From: an uncultured Phycisphaerales bacterium
GTDB taxonomy: Bacteria > Planctomycetota > Phycisphaerae > Phycisphaerales > SM1A02
Assembly (NCBI GenBank): GCA_905480395.1
Contig: CAJQQE010000003.1
Coordinates: 1 to 64,000, forward strand
DNA: 64,000 nucleotides
Direction of reading: 5' to 3'
In this document: positions 46,432 through 54,879 of the stretch, piece by piece
Position numbering within the stretch: position 1 is the first letter of the stretch
Layout: each line of letters starts with the position of its first letter
Translations under genes and position numbers: made by a program
The notes under the pieces: generated by a model
Told to the model about the DNA's origin: nothing
Seen by the model: only the letters and a program-made list of their open reading frames with translations
Databases searched by the model: none

Positions 46432-47099
46432 AAGACGGCTTGAGCGTTCCGGCCTGGGCAACGGCCCTTGGATGGAGCGTCGCCATTGTCTTTCTTGGCT
46501 CGTACTTCTTTGTGGCTCACGCCATGATGCGAGGTCTGGTTCCGGCCTTCGGCTGGAACCTCGGGGCCATGGCCACCGCGACCTTTGGGACCATCGCGAT
46601 GGGATTGGGGGTCATCTGGTTCGTGGCCCTCGCCGAACTCCCCGAGATTTGGTTCATCCACCGCCGCCCCCACCGCCTGATTCGACAAGGACGATGTCCA
46701 GGGTGCGGGCACGCGACCCGAGAGGCCGGCGTCGACCGATGCGGTGAGTGCGGAATCGAAACAACTTGGCTTCCTGATTCTTACGTCTTCGGTTGGAACG
46801 CCGCGCGGCGATTCGGGATCGCCCTCATCCTCGGGTTCTTCGTGGGTCTGATTGCCGCGGAAGTGTCGATCGCGGCCGATGAACACCGCATGCACGCGGC
46901 GATCGAGACGTTGACGAATGGGAATCCCGCCACCCCCGCTTCGGAAGTCGAAATGACGATCGCCTTCGGCCGAGCCTGGCCCGCCTCTTTCGCCCGAGTG
47001 GAATGGACTCCGCAGCACGGCTTCCGGCCCGAACAAATGTTCCCCGCGAACGGTGGCGAGCGTCGCGATTCAAACGCCTCTCGCGACCCAACAAAATGA
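46428..47099 (+). CDS. membrane protein with zinc-ribbon domain
   Basis: A 223-residue protein. Two N-terminal helices (ATALGWSVAIVFLGSYFFVAHAMM and MATATFGTIAMGLGVIWFVALAEL) are followed by a zinc ribbon about residues 85-110 (GRCPGCGHATREAGVDRCGECG). A third helix (FGIALILGFFVGLIAAEVSI) and a polar tail follow. The start overlaps the UbiD stop (ATGA), so it is translationally coupled. The function is unknown; the coupling to UbiD is the only clue. Confidence 0.72.
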   Translation: MKDGLSVPAWATALGWSVAIVFLGSYFFVAHAMMRGLVPAFGWNLGAMATATFGTIAMGLGVIWFVALAELPEIWFIHRRPHRLIRQGRCPGCGHATREAGVDRCGECGIETTWLPDSYVFGWNAARRFGIALILGFFVGLIAAEVSIAADEHRMHAAIETLTNGNPATPASEVEMTIAFGRAWPASFARVEWTPQHGFRPEQMFPANGGERRDSNASRDPTK

Positions 47100-47161
47100 C
47101 CGGCGACCTCGACGTATTCGAGCATGAAGCCATCGCATGACCCACGCTTGAATCCCAAAAT

Positions 47162-48379
47162 TCAACGAAGGAACAAGTAGTAGAGACGACCTTCGGCGTA
47201 CTGGCCGCCGGCAAGCGTCTCCGCGTCATCGCCCTCTCCCATGTAGATATCCGCTCGGCCTGGCGCTCGAATTCCGCCGCCAGTGTCCTGGTCGACCATG
47301 AAGCGAAGGAACGGGGTCGACGTTCCGGAGACCGTCACACCACTGGTATCGACGAGGCAGATGCAGCCCGGAGGATAGACGTCCTTGTCGGTCGCAAGTG
47401 ACGACTTCGCATTCACCTTGAATCCCAGGCTTCCTGAGGGCCAATTGCCGCCATCATAATTCTGGAAGTAGACGAAATTCTGATTGGTCAGCATGGCCTC
47501 TTCCACCAATGCTGGCTGAGCCTCGTAGAGCTCGTAGATCGCAGGAAGGCTGAGTCCGCCCTTGGGAATGTAGCCTGCTTCAACCAGCCGAACCCCGAGA
47601 CCGCTGTAGGGTCGGTCGGTCTTACCCGCGTATCCGACGTAGACCTGTCGGCCATCTGGAAGGTTGAGCCGGGCGCTTCCGTTGACCTGCACGACATACA
47701 CATCTAACGGTGAATCTAACCAGACGAGTTCGCCACCGGCATGCAAGTTGGTCTCCAGAATCTCCGCCCGCGTCGGATATCGCTCGATGGACCCGTCGGG
47801 CATTCGGCGTCCGATGGGCGTTCCATCCAACGGATCAGAGATGAGATCGGCGGGCCGCCGATAGAGCGGATACGCAAATCGATTCGTGGGTACTTCACTG
47901 GCATCGAAATCCGGCGCGTAGTAGCCGGTGAAGAGCACGGTTCCGTCTCCATTCCATCCGATCGACTCGTAGACCCTAAACTCGTCTAAGACCTGACGCC
48001 GGAAGTCATCGCTGCTCACGGCGCTCTCGAGAAGATCGCGGAACCTTGCGAGTGAACGACGGGCTTCTTCGTGTGTGATCTGTCGATCTGAAGTGGCGTA
48101 CGGAAACAACCGCCGCGAACTCGGCATCTCGAACCATGCCAAGCTGCGTTCGATGGCATCGAGAAGTCCCGCATCACGCTGCCGCCAGGCTTGCTCGAGA
48201 TCGGGGGTGCTTCCGGCTGAAACCGGCCGAAGCGCCACACCTCCCGGGACGAGCGGCCGCTCGTAGTCGGGCTTGGAAGCGGCGTCAGGAGCGCAACCCA
48301 CCTGAAGGCACCCCATGGCGGCAACCATCGTCGCGGTACGAAAAAGGCCGATCAGCAGTTTGATTTCGATTTTGATCAT
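47162..48379 (-). CDS. mltA: membrane-bound lytic murein transglycosylase A
   Basis: A 405-residue lipoprotein with a lipobox Cys about residue 28 (GCLQVGC). The MltA domain starts with LFTGYYAPDFDASEV; the barwin-like part contains RLMVDQDTGGGIRAPGRADIYMG, which holds the catalytic Asp of the family. It cleaves the beta-1,4 bond between MurNAc and GlcNAc in peptidoglycan to give 1,6-anhydro-MurNAc. The presence of a full enzyme implies peptidoglycan turnover in this planctomycete. The ATG at 48379 has TACCGT 6 nt upstream. It diverges from the SGNH-like gene. Confidence 0.93.
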   Translation of the reverse strand: MIKIEIKLLIGLFRTATMVAAMGCLQVGCAPDAASKPDYERPLVPGGVALRPVSAGSTPDLEQAWRQRDAGLLDAIERSLAWFEMPSSRRLFPYATSDRQITHEEARRSLARFRDLLESAVSSDDFRRQVLDEFRVYESIGWNGDGTVLFTGYYAPDFDASEVPTNRFAYPLYRRPADLISDPLDGTPIGRRMPDGSIERYPTRAEILETNLHAGGELVWLDSPLDVYVVQVNGSARLNLPDGRQVYVGYAGKTDRPYSGLGVRLVEAGYIPKGGLSLPAIYELYEAQPALVEEAMLTNQNFVYFQNYDGGNWPSGSLGFKVNAKSSLATDKDVYPPGCICLVDTSGVTVSGTSTPFLRFMVDQDTGGGIRAPGRADIYMGEGDDAETLAGGQYAEGRLYYLFLR

Positions 48380-48385
48380 GTCAGG

Positions 48386-48391
48386 ACGGTA
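48386..48391 (-). promoter_or_regulatory. -10 box for a leaderless transcript (mltA)
   Basis: TACCGT on the minus strand ends 6 nt before the mltA ATG. Confidence 0.4.
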
Positions 48392-48462
48392 CCGGATCGG
48401 GCCGGAGATGGCCCGCCACCGTGAATCCGGAGCCAACCCCTCGATCGGCGTCGCTTTCGATC

Positions 48463-48468
48463 TACAAT
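48463..48468 (+). promoter_or_regulatory. -10 box for a leaderless transcript (SGNH-like gene)
   Basis: TACAAT ends 6 nt before the GTG at 48475. TCGATC 16 nt upstream is a weak -35. Confidence 0.55.
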
Positions 48469-48474
48469 CGGGCG

Positions 48475-49173
48475 GTGCAGATTCGACCTGATGAAGACCA
48501 GCGACTGGTGCTCCTGCTCGGCGACGAGACTGGCCGATTGCTCCGCCGACTCATTGTCGAGAAGCTGGAGGAGGCGGACGTCCCGTTCCGCCCCGCCGTC
48601 GTGGGATGCGACCTTCCATTTGAAGGATTCTCGCCCGTGGCGGATCAGATGAGCGAGCTGCTCCTGAAGTTCCGCCCGCACATCGCACACGTCTCCGTCG
48701 GAAGAACCGATCTTCGAAGAACCATCGAGTCGGACGGAAACAGTTACCCCGCTCGGGATCTCGTGGACATCCAGCGAGATCTGAATCGGATCGTCGATGC
48801 CGCCAAAATCTCGGCGGACACTGATCTGGTCGTCGCCACGGCTCCACCGGTGCGCGACGAGTTTCAGGATCTCGTCCGCGACGACGACATCAATCGACTC
48901 AACGTGGTGATTCGCGAAGTCGGACAACGCCGCGATGTCCTTATCGATCGATGGGATCTTGCCGTCGATTCCGCCACCGCCGACCCCGCACATTTGGAAT
49001 CAGATGGCCATCAGTTGACCGAAGCGGGACGAGAACAGGTCGCCAACTCCGCGACTCGAGCCATTATCGACGCCTTGCTCCGAGCTGAGAATCCTTGGAA
49101 TCAACTTGGTCGCGTCGGCCGAGGCAGCCCGTTGGAGGGGATTCCAAGGCCTCGACACCCGGAAGTGAGCTAG
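48475..49173 (+). CDS. degenerate SGNH/GDSL hydrolase-like protein
   Basis: A 232-residue soluble protein with the block pattern of SGNH hydrolases but altered active-site residues. Block I reads LLLGDETGR, so the nucleophile position of GDS is Glu. Block III reads VSVGRTDLR, where GxND is expected. Block V reads HLESDGHQLTEAGREQVA, which retains DxxH-like Asp and His. It is probably a non-hydrolytic or altered SGNH protein; that is an inference. The frame is open to GTG 48421, but GTG 48475 lies 6 nt after a TACAAT box. It diverges from mltA, which may hint at a cell-wall role. Confidence 0.7.
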   Translation: MQIRPDEDQRLVLLLGDETGRLLRRLIVEKLEEADVPFRPAVVGCDLPFEGFSPVADQMSELLLKFRPHIAHVSVGRTDLRRTIESDGNSYPARDLVDIQRDLNRIVDAAKISADTDLVVATAPPVRDEFQDLVRDDDINRLNVVIREVGQRRDVLIDRWDLAVDSATADPAHLESDGHQLTEAGREQVANSATRAIIDALLRAENPWNQLGRVGRGSPLEGIPRPRHPEVS

Positions 49174-49297
49174 TCATCCTGCGGTAGCGTCCGGATATGG
49201 CATGGGGAATTTGATCAATCCTGCAGTTGAGGCCGCCAATCGGCATCAGCATGATCAAGATCGCCGATCAAGGCCACGCTTTCCCGCGCCGCCCGGC

Positions 49298-49303
49298 TAC
49301 AAT
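49298..49303 (+). promoter_or_regulatory. promoter -10 box for tatA
   Basis: TACAAT lies about 47 nt before the tatA ATG, leaving a normal leader with GGAG 6 nt before the start. Confidence 0.45.
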
Positions 49304-49350
49304 TCAAAGCACGCTCGAATTTCCTTCACGACCACTCGACGGAGACGCAC

Positions 49351-49677
49351 ATGCTGCCTCTGATTTCAACCCCTCTCACGCTCGGTCTGTTCGGCATGCC
49401 CGGTGGCTGGGAGATGATCGTCGTTCTTGTGATCGGACTACTCGTCTTCGGACGACGACTCCCGGAGATCGGCCGGTCTCTTGGCTCAAGCATTGTGGAG
49501 TTCAAGAAGGGCATCAAGGGAATCGACGAGGACATCGATACCGAGTCGCGAAAGTCATCCTCGACGCCGGCCCAGATCGACCAATCCACCACCTACTCCG
49601 CTCGACACGATCCTGAGACTGGTGGCGAGAAGAGCCCCTATCAAGCTGGATCTGGCTCGACCGAAAAAGACGACTGA
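49351..49677 (+). CDS. tatA: Sec-independent translocase subunit TatA
   Basis: A 108-residue protein that forms the pore of the Tat pathway for folded proteins. A single N-terminal helix (WEMIVVLVIGLLVFGRRLPEIGRSLGSSIVEFKKGIKGI) is followed by the amphipathic helix with FG motif and Gly-Pro-free hinge typical of TatA, then a polar tail. GGAG 6 nt before the ATG supports the start. tatC is not in the window. Tat substrates here include the NHL and DUF1501 proteins. Confidence 0.92.
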   Translation: MLPLISTPLTLGLFGMPGGWEMIVVLVIGLLVFGRRLPEIGRSLGSSIVEFKKGIKGIDEDIDTESRKSSSTPAQIDQSTTYSARHDPETGGEKSPYQAGSGSTEKDD

Positions 49678-49710
49678 CGCGAGATTCATTCACGCCGACG
49701 CCGCGCCGTC

Positions 49711-49923
49711 TCACCGACGAATTCCAACGCCGCCGCGGCCCTCGCGACGGCGTTTGTATTTGTCGGCATTGAGTTCGTCTTGGAGCAGCCTGAAATACGG
49801 CGTCCCAAAATCCGGATCACTTCCGGGGCCTCCCCGGATTCCGCCCCTGCTCGTCGCGCCCGCGACTCGGATCAGATCATCCCTTGAGTCAGTCTCTTCG
49901 GCATCAGAATCGTCCGACTCCAC
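49711..49923 (-). CDS. possible small basic/acidic protein, doubtful
   Basis: A 70-residue frame on the minus strand from GTG 49923, with ESDDSDAEETDSRDD at the start and GTPYFRLLQDELNADKYKRRRE near the end. The composition is more protein-like than that of a typical shadow frame, and it fills the gap after tatA. Against it, the frame overlaps the plus-strand DUF2868 start by 40 nt and its 3' end lies over the tatA terminator hairpin. No Shine-Dalgarno or -10 box is seen. Confidence 0.3.
   Translation of the reverse strand: MESDDSDAEETDSRDDLIRVAGATSRGGIRGGPGSDPDFGTPYFRLLQDELNADKYKRRREGRGGVGIRR
49727..49761 (+). terminator. probable terminator after tatA
   Basis: ACGCCG-C-CGCG (49727-49737) pairs with CGCG-A-CGGCGT (49743-49753) with one mismatch, followed by TTGTATTTGT. 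Confidence 0.6.
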
Positions 49924-51974
49924 GTCACTGGCGCGACCGCATCGCCAGTGCCGCCGTTGACGACGCTGGCCTGCAGAACGATCGCGGCGCCACATCATTA
50001 TCCCGATCCCGCGCGAGAAAACTCGTCGACCGAGGCGTGAGCGGAGCCTCGCTCGCGATTCTGATGCTTGCCGTCTTGGGGGGTATCGCCGGGGCCTCTG
50101 CCACTGGCGAGTTGCTGCAACAAGATCACGGACCGGTCCATGCGGCCGCGGTGCTGATGATCTTGGTCGGCGGCCCCTGGTTCTTCATCCTGCTGCGAAC
50201 CGTCGTCCTACTCGCGATTCGCAGACGAGGCGGACCACTGCTCGGACGGCTCGTCCCGGCGGGATTCGACTGGATGATCAACCGCTCGCACGGCGATCCC
50301 GATCTCACTGCAGCCGTGGCCGGACGAACGGCTTCGATGCTCGCGACGGGACCGGCAAGACGGCTTGCGGCCGTTGGCTCTGGCACTTTCTGGTGCGGAT
50401 ACGCCGGCATCGCCATACTCACAATCTGGTTCGTGAGCGCTCGCATCGCCCTTGGATTCGGCTGGGAGAGTTCGTGGCTCCCCGCAGAGGTGGGAAGATC
50501 GATCGTGGACATCGCGTCTGCGCCGCTGACCCCAATGATTGGCGACCTGAACTTAGAACCCGTCGCCGGCCCGCCAACCGCGGCCGCAAACGACCCACAA
50601 GCGTTGGCCGCCCGGCGAGCCTGGATTGTCTTTCTCTCCACGGGGATCGGGGTCTACCTGCTGCTCCCCATGTTGCTCTGGACCATGTTGCAAGCGGCGA
50701 TCGGGCATCTCTCCGCGACCCGTTGGCAACCCAAAATGCGGCATCGCTTCCCTGCATCGGAGACACGTCAAACCGCAGAAGGCATCGCCCTACCAGCAAA
50801 CCACCTCGAGACCAGCGGAAGGCCTCGAGTCACCAACGTTCCCTGCGAACGATTCGGACGTCTTGACCGGCCCGGCAACGCCGCGCCGCTCCCAACGCAA
50901 ATCACCGAGCTTGAGGATATCGGCGATCTTGATTCCAGCGAGTCCATGGCACAGGCCCTTGCACTGAGCCGAGCATCGAGAGATCGAATCGCCGTGATCG
51001 CCTGGCTCCCGGGTACGCCCGATCGCGGGGTGCGGCGACGCATCAAGGAACTCGAGTCAGAGTGCCAGGTCGCTCCACTACTGATTCTCGACGGGGGAGA
51101 AATCCTGCGGCGACGCGAGCCGCCCTCGATCGCCGCCACCAGACTCACGGACTGGCGAACGCTGGCCTCGGAACTCGCCGTCGAAGTCTTCGAGTGCGAT
51201 CTTGCCAATCTGACCGAGACCAGTCGACGCATGCTGGCGGATCGTCTTCAAGGCCGAAGTTCACCCGACTCAGACTCAACTCCACGTGACCCAACGACGC
51301 TTGACGCCTCGTTTGCCATGATTGGAAGGCACCTTTCGTCCACGCCTTCTCTCCCGGATGACGAGGCGTTGGCGACCTGCCTGACCGAAATCGCCCGTAT
51401 TCATTCTGCGCAACTCCATCAAACTTCCAAGAGTTGGAATGCTTGGGCACATCGCCTCAAGGAACTCGATCCAAACAGTGCCGCAGATCGCTTCAAGATG
51501 ATGACCAGCCACGGCCTCGGCTTACTCCCTGAAGGACTCCGAAGCCACGCGGGATGGATTGGTATCGGCGGACTTCTCGGCGCGGCCGCCTGCGCTGCCG
51601 CCGCCGTCGCAGCGCCGGCAGCGCTGGTTTCGCTTCCCGCGTGGGCGGGTACTGGCGCCGGCATTGCCGGCATCCTCAAAGTTTGGCGGACCACCCGGCC
51701 GACGAACACGCCCGAACCGGAAGACACCGACGTCGACACCGCGGCCAACGAGGCCGAGCGACTGGGAGCCTCCGTGCTGGGCGCCGCGACCGTGTCCGTT
51801 CTCTGGTGGATGCAAGGCGAGGACGAAGCACAGATTTCCGCGGCCTTGTCCACACTGATTCAAGTCCAAAATTCCGGTGGCCAACCCCCGCGACTTCAGA
51901 ATGCTGAGGCCGCACGTCGATGGCTCGCGGACGCCAGGCGGGCGATCGTTTCGGAGAAGGGTCGTGACTCATGA
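49884..51974 (+). CDS. DUF2868-like membrane protein
   Basis: A 696-residue protein. N-terminal helices (GASLAILMLAVLGGIAGASATGELL and AAVLMILVGGPWFFILLRTVVLLAI) plus two more (GYAGIAILTIWFVSARIALG and VFLSTGIGVYLLLPMLLWTML) form the membrane part. A soluble region from about residue 300 carries RIAVIAWLPGTPDRGVRRRI. A hydrophobic Ala-rich pair lies near 555-600. It matches my memory of DUF2868, which is commonly encoded beside DUF3482 GTPases, as here: the stop overlaps the GTPase start by 4 nt. The function of the pair is unknown. The TTG start at 49884 is weak. Confidence 0.75.
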   Translation: MSQSLRHQNRPTPRHWRDRIASAAVDDAGLQNDRGATSLSRSRARKLVDRGVSGASLAILMLAVLGGIAGASATGELLQQDHGPVHAAAVLMILVGGPWFFILLRTVVLLAIRRRGGPLLGRLVPAGFDWMINRSHGDPDLTAAVAGRTASMLATGPARRLAAVGSGTFWCGYAGIAILTIWFVSARIALGFGWESSWLPAEVGRSIVDIASAPLTPMIGDLNLEPVAGPPTAAANDPQALAARRAWIVFLSTGIGVYLLLPMLLWTMLQAAIGHLSATRWQPKMRHRFPASETRQTAEGIALPANHLETSGRPRVTNVPCERFGRLDRPGNAAPLPTQITELEDIGDLDSSESMAQALALSRASRDRIAVIAWLPGTPDRGVRRRIKELESECQVAPLLILDGGEILRRREPPSIAATRLTDWRTLASELAVEVFECDLANLTETSRRMLADRLQGRSSPDSDSTPRDPTTLDASFAMIGRHLSSTPSLPDDEALATCLTEIARIHSAQLHQTSKSWNAWAHRLKELDPNSAADRFKMMTSHGLGLLPEGLRSHAGWIGIGGLLGAAACAAAAVAAPAALVSLPAWAGTGAGIAGILKVWRTTRPTNTPEPEDTDVDTAANEAERLGASVLGAATVSVLWWMQGEDEAQISAALSTLIQVQNSGGQPPRLQNAEAARRWLADARRAIVSEKGRDS

Positions 51975-53398
51975 CCGCCCCGTCCAACCCGCTTCGCATC
52001 GCGGTCGTCGGCCATGCCAACACCGGCAAGACCTCCCTCTTGCAGACGCTTCTACGTCGTCGCGACTTCGGCGTCGTCAGCCCCACCGGCGGTACCACGC
52101 GGAGCGTCACGTCCGGCGAAATTCTTGATGAAGAAGAGGTCCTCGCCGTCATCCTCGACACACCTGGCCTTGAAGATTCGATCAACCTGCGAAACACCAT
52201 CGAGGCATCGAGGACCGACCGCAGAGAAGATCCCCGGACGCTACTTGATCGGTTCCTGGCCTCGCCCATCGCTCAAGACCCAAACGATCTGGCGCTGGAG
52301 GCGGGATCTCTCCACGCCGCGATGGGGGCAGACGTCTTGCTCTACGCCATCGATGCACGCGATGAGCCGCAACCTCGCCATCTCGACGAACTGGCGATCC
52401 TCGCCATGACCGCAAGGCCCCTGATCCCGCTGCTCAATTTTATCGCCCGCCCGGAAGCGAACGTGGACGCGTGGCGAGATGCCTGCGCCCGGCAAGGCCT
52501 CCATGCAACGGTCTCCTTCGACGCGATTGTCTTCGATGACGCGGGAGAGTCGAGGTTGCTCGATGCCATTCGAACGTTGGCACCGTCTCGGGAAGAGGCC
52601 ATCGACGCGTGGCGGTCGTTGCGAAAAACTGAACGCGCTGATGCGATCGCCGGCGCCACTGAAATCGCGGCCAGTTTTCTCATCGATGCCGCCGCCACCA
52701 TCATCGTGACCGAGCCGTCGAGCCGAGCGCCAATCGACCGGGAAGCAGCGTTCGAGATCGCGACCGGCACGTTGCTTGACGCCCTCCGCGAACATGAGTC
52801 TCGCGCCATGCACCAGATTGCGGGAATCTTTGGATTCCAGGGCGATGAAGCGGACGCCGCACTGCTTGAAATCACCGACGCGATGGGCGGCGTCGATTTT
52901 GCGGATACCGCGAGCCTCGAGCGGGCGGGACTGTGGGCCGCGGGTGCCGGCACCGGCCTCGTCGCCGCCGGTGCCTTGGTGGACCTTGCGGTTGGCGGAA
53001 TCTCGCTGGGCGGATTCACCGCCCTCGGTGCAGTGGGCGCCGCGATCGGGGCCATTGGCGGAAGTGGACCCAAGATCCTCCGCCGACTCCGCGGCCAAGA
53101 TGAGGTTCGAATCGGCGAGAAAGGCCTGACTCTTCTCGAGCTCCGCCAGCACGCCACGATCGATGCATTCCTCAAACGAGGACACGCCGCCATCGAACCC
53201 GCGCGAATCGAAGCGTCCATCACCGATGTGTTTCAGACTCGGTCGGGTGGCGGGCCGGAAACAATGTTGGCCGAAGCCCGCGGCCACCCGAATTGGAGCC
53301 GTCTCTCGATTCCCGGACGCTGGCAGGGGGCAAGCAATGCTCGGGCGAGCCTTTCGCTTCGACTGGCGACCTCGATGGGTCGCCGTTTCAAGGATTGA
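51971..53398 (+). CDS. GTPase with DUF3482-like C-terminal domain
   Basis: A 475-residue protein. The N-terminal G domain has G1 GHANTGKTS, a G2-like Thr in TGGTTRSV and G3 DTPGL. The G4 NKxD is degenerate (PLLNFIARP), as I recall for this family. The C-terminal half has hydrophobic glycine-rich helices (GLWAAGAGTGLVAAGALVDLAVGGISLGGFTALGAVGAAIGAIGGSGPKI), suggesting membrane association. With the coupled DUF2868 protein it probably forms a membrane GTPase complex; that is inference. It is followed after 83 nt by tRNA-Val. Confidence 0.82.
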   Translation: MTAPSNPLRIAVVGHANTGKTSLLQTLLRRRDFGVVSPTGGTTRSVTSGEILDEEEVLAVILDTPGLEDSINLRNTIEASRTDRREDPRTLLDRFLASPIAQDPNDLALEAGSLHAAMGADVLLYAIDARDEPQPRHLDELAILAMTARPLIPLLNFIARPEANVDAWRDACARQGLHATVSFDAIVFDDAGESRLLDAIRTLAPSREEAIDAWRSLRKTERADAIAGATEIAASFLIDAAATIIVTEPSSRAPIDREAAFEIATGTLLDALREHESRAMHQIAGIFGFQGDEADAALLEITDAMGGVDFADTASLERAGLWAAGAGTGLVAAGALVDLAVGGISLGGFTALGAVGAAIGAIGGSGPKILRRLRGQDEVRIGEKGLTLLELRQHATIDAFLKRGHAAIEPARIEASITDVFQTRSGGGPETMLAEARGHPNWSRLSIPGRWQGASNARASLSLRLATSMGRRFKD

Positions 53399-53481
53399 CC
53401 ACACCGCCAGAAGACCGCCAAACATGTTGTCGATGGCGATTGGTCGGATATACTTCTCTTTCGTCGTTTCGACGACCGTTG

Positions 53482-53555
53482 GGGCGATTAGCTCAGCTGG
53501 CTAGAGCGCTGCCGTCACATGGCAGAGGTCGAAGGTTCGAGTCCTTTATCGCCCA
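53482..53555 (+). tRNA. tRNA-Val (anticodon CAC)
   Basis: GGGCGAT (53482-53488) pairs with ATCGCCC (53548-53554), with A as discriminator. The anticodon stem CTGCC/GGCAG encloses GTCACAT, giving CAC. D-stem GCTC/GAGC and a normal T-arm are present. The sequence is close to known bacterial tRNA-Val(CAC). Confidence 0.95.
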
Positions 53556-53562
53556 CTCCCAA

Positions 53563-53592
53563 CCCCGTCCGGTCATCGATGGCCGGACGGGG
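53563..53592 (+). other. hairpin after tRNA-Val without a T-run
   Basis: CCCCGTCCGG (53563-53572) and CCGGACGGGG (53583-53592) form a perfect 10-bp stem extended by three more pairs. No T-run follows, so it may stabilise the 3' end of the tRNA precursor or act with Rho. Confidence 0.55.
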
Positions 53593-53739
53593 CCCGGACC
53601 ACAATGTGAAGAACCGCCTTCTCCCGCGCTCGATCACTACAAAATGGTGACTCTAGAGTGGACATGAGCGACCATACCGGCATGATTAATGAATGCTCGA
53701 TCGGCCTTCTGACCCCTCGGACACCTTGGAGTGATCCCC

Positions 53740-54789
53740 ATGCTCGCGCCCACCACACGACAGACTCGGCTTATGGCCTACGTGACGACGGCCAGCGTGG
53801 CCCCCCTGGCCATGGCGGACATTCAGGTGTACGACGGGCCGCCGATCGGAATCGGCGGGAGCGGGAGCGTCACCTTGAGTCTCGGCGACTTCCAGCTCGA
53901 ATTGGGCGCTGGTCGATGGAGTAACACCTCGTTCAACGGTGGTGGCGGCTGGACGACGTGTTGCTCGTACATCGATGACAAGTGCGCCAAGTACGACCAG
54001 ATCTACCAAACCACCTACCGCGGGTCGAAGTGGCTCCAAGTGAGTTGCGACTCGGGTCTCGAGGGAGTCCGCTTCACCGAGCTCGGCGCCGTGATCGATG
54101 GCCCACAAGGCTGTCAGGCGTCGACCCTTCTCTGCTCATTCTCGAACCAGACCCTGATCGCCTGCGGAGAAGCGGATTCATCAGGCTTCGACGACTGCTA
54201 CCGAACTCGGAGATTCCACGTGGGCTTCACCGCGCTCACGGACGGAACCCCGGTGTTCGGCTGGATCCAGATGGACGGTTCAGGCTGGGGCACACTCGAG
54301 ATCACGACCTGGGCGTATGACGACAGCGGCGCGCCGATCGTCGTCGGCGCGCTTCCCCCCGAACCGTGTGCCGGCGACCTCAACGACGACGGACTGGTCG
54401 ACTCCGCCGACCTCGGACTGCTTCTCACCGCTTGGGGTTCGTGCGGCAAGACGGGACCGGGGTGCTTCGCGGATCTCGATACCAATGGCGTCGTCAATGC
54501 AGCCGACATCGGTTTGCTGCTCGTCGAGTGGGGATCGTGCGACATCGATCCGTGCGGCGAGATCACGTGCGACGACGGCGATCCGTGCACCCTCGACACC
54601 TGCCTGCTCGGCGAGTGCTACTACACCGAGATCCCCGGCTGCAACACCTGCTGCGAAGCCAATGGGACGCCGGGATGCGACGCCCTCGACTGCGAGACCC
54701 AGATCTGCGCTGCGATTCCGTCGTGCTGCGAGATCGAGTGGGACGCGGACTGCGCCGGACTCGCGAACATCTTCTGCGACTGCCCCTGA
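53740..54789 (+). CDS. secreted protein with dockerin-like module and Cys-rich tail
   Basis: A 349-residue protein. A short signal-like N-terminus (RLMAYVTTASVAPLAMAD) is followed by a beta-rich domain with cysteines (about residues 25-200, including GYVCSYIDDKC-like CCSYIDDKC). Two EF-hand-like loops (DLNDDGLVDSADLG and DLDTNGVVNAADIG) come next. The tail is a Cys-rich unit (CTLDTCLLGECYY and CCEANGTPGC, DCETQICAAIPSCCEIEWDADCA) seen in planctomycete and myxobacterial surface proteins. The ATG at 53740 has GGAG 8 nt upstream; a GTG at 53731 lies inside that site. The role is unknown. Confidence 0.8.
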   Translation: MLAPTTRQTRLMAYVTTASVAPLAMADIQVYDGPPIGIGGSGSVTLSLGDFQLELGAGRWSNTSFNGGGGWTTCCSYIDDKCAKYDQIYQTTYRGSKWLQVSCDSGLEGVRFTELGAVIDGPQGCQASTLLCSFSNQTLIACGEADSSGFDDCYRTRRFHVGFTALTDGTPVFGWIQMDGSGWGTLEITTWAYDDSGAPIVVGALPPEPCAGDLNDDGLVDSADLGLLLTAWGSCGKTGPGCFADLDTNGVVNAADIGLLLVEWGSCDIDPCGEITCDDGDPCTLDTCLLGECYYTEIPGCNTCCEANGTPGCDALDCETQICAAIPSCCEIEWDADCAGLANIFCDCP

Positions 54790-54879
54790 CGCAAGTCCGA
54801 GTGGTGACCGACTGACGAGACTGACGCAACGGCGCTGCTTCCCCGCCGTCCTGGTGATGACGAACGTCGCGGTTCCTGG

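Noticed and set aside
48421-48474. Upstream GTG start for the SGNH-like gene
   Set aside because: A TACAAT box lies between this GTG and the one at 48475 with the spacing of a leaderless start, so the transcript would begin after 48421.
52241-53425. 394-codon minus-strand frame inside the GTPase gene
   Set aside because: It is antisense to the GTPase motifs; the product shows no domain.
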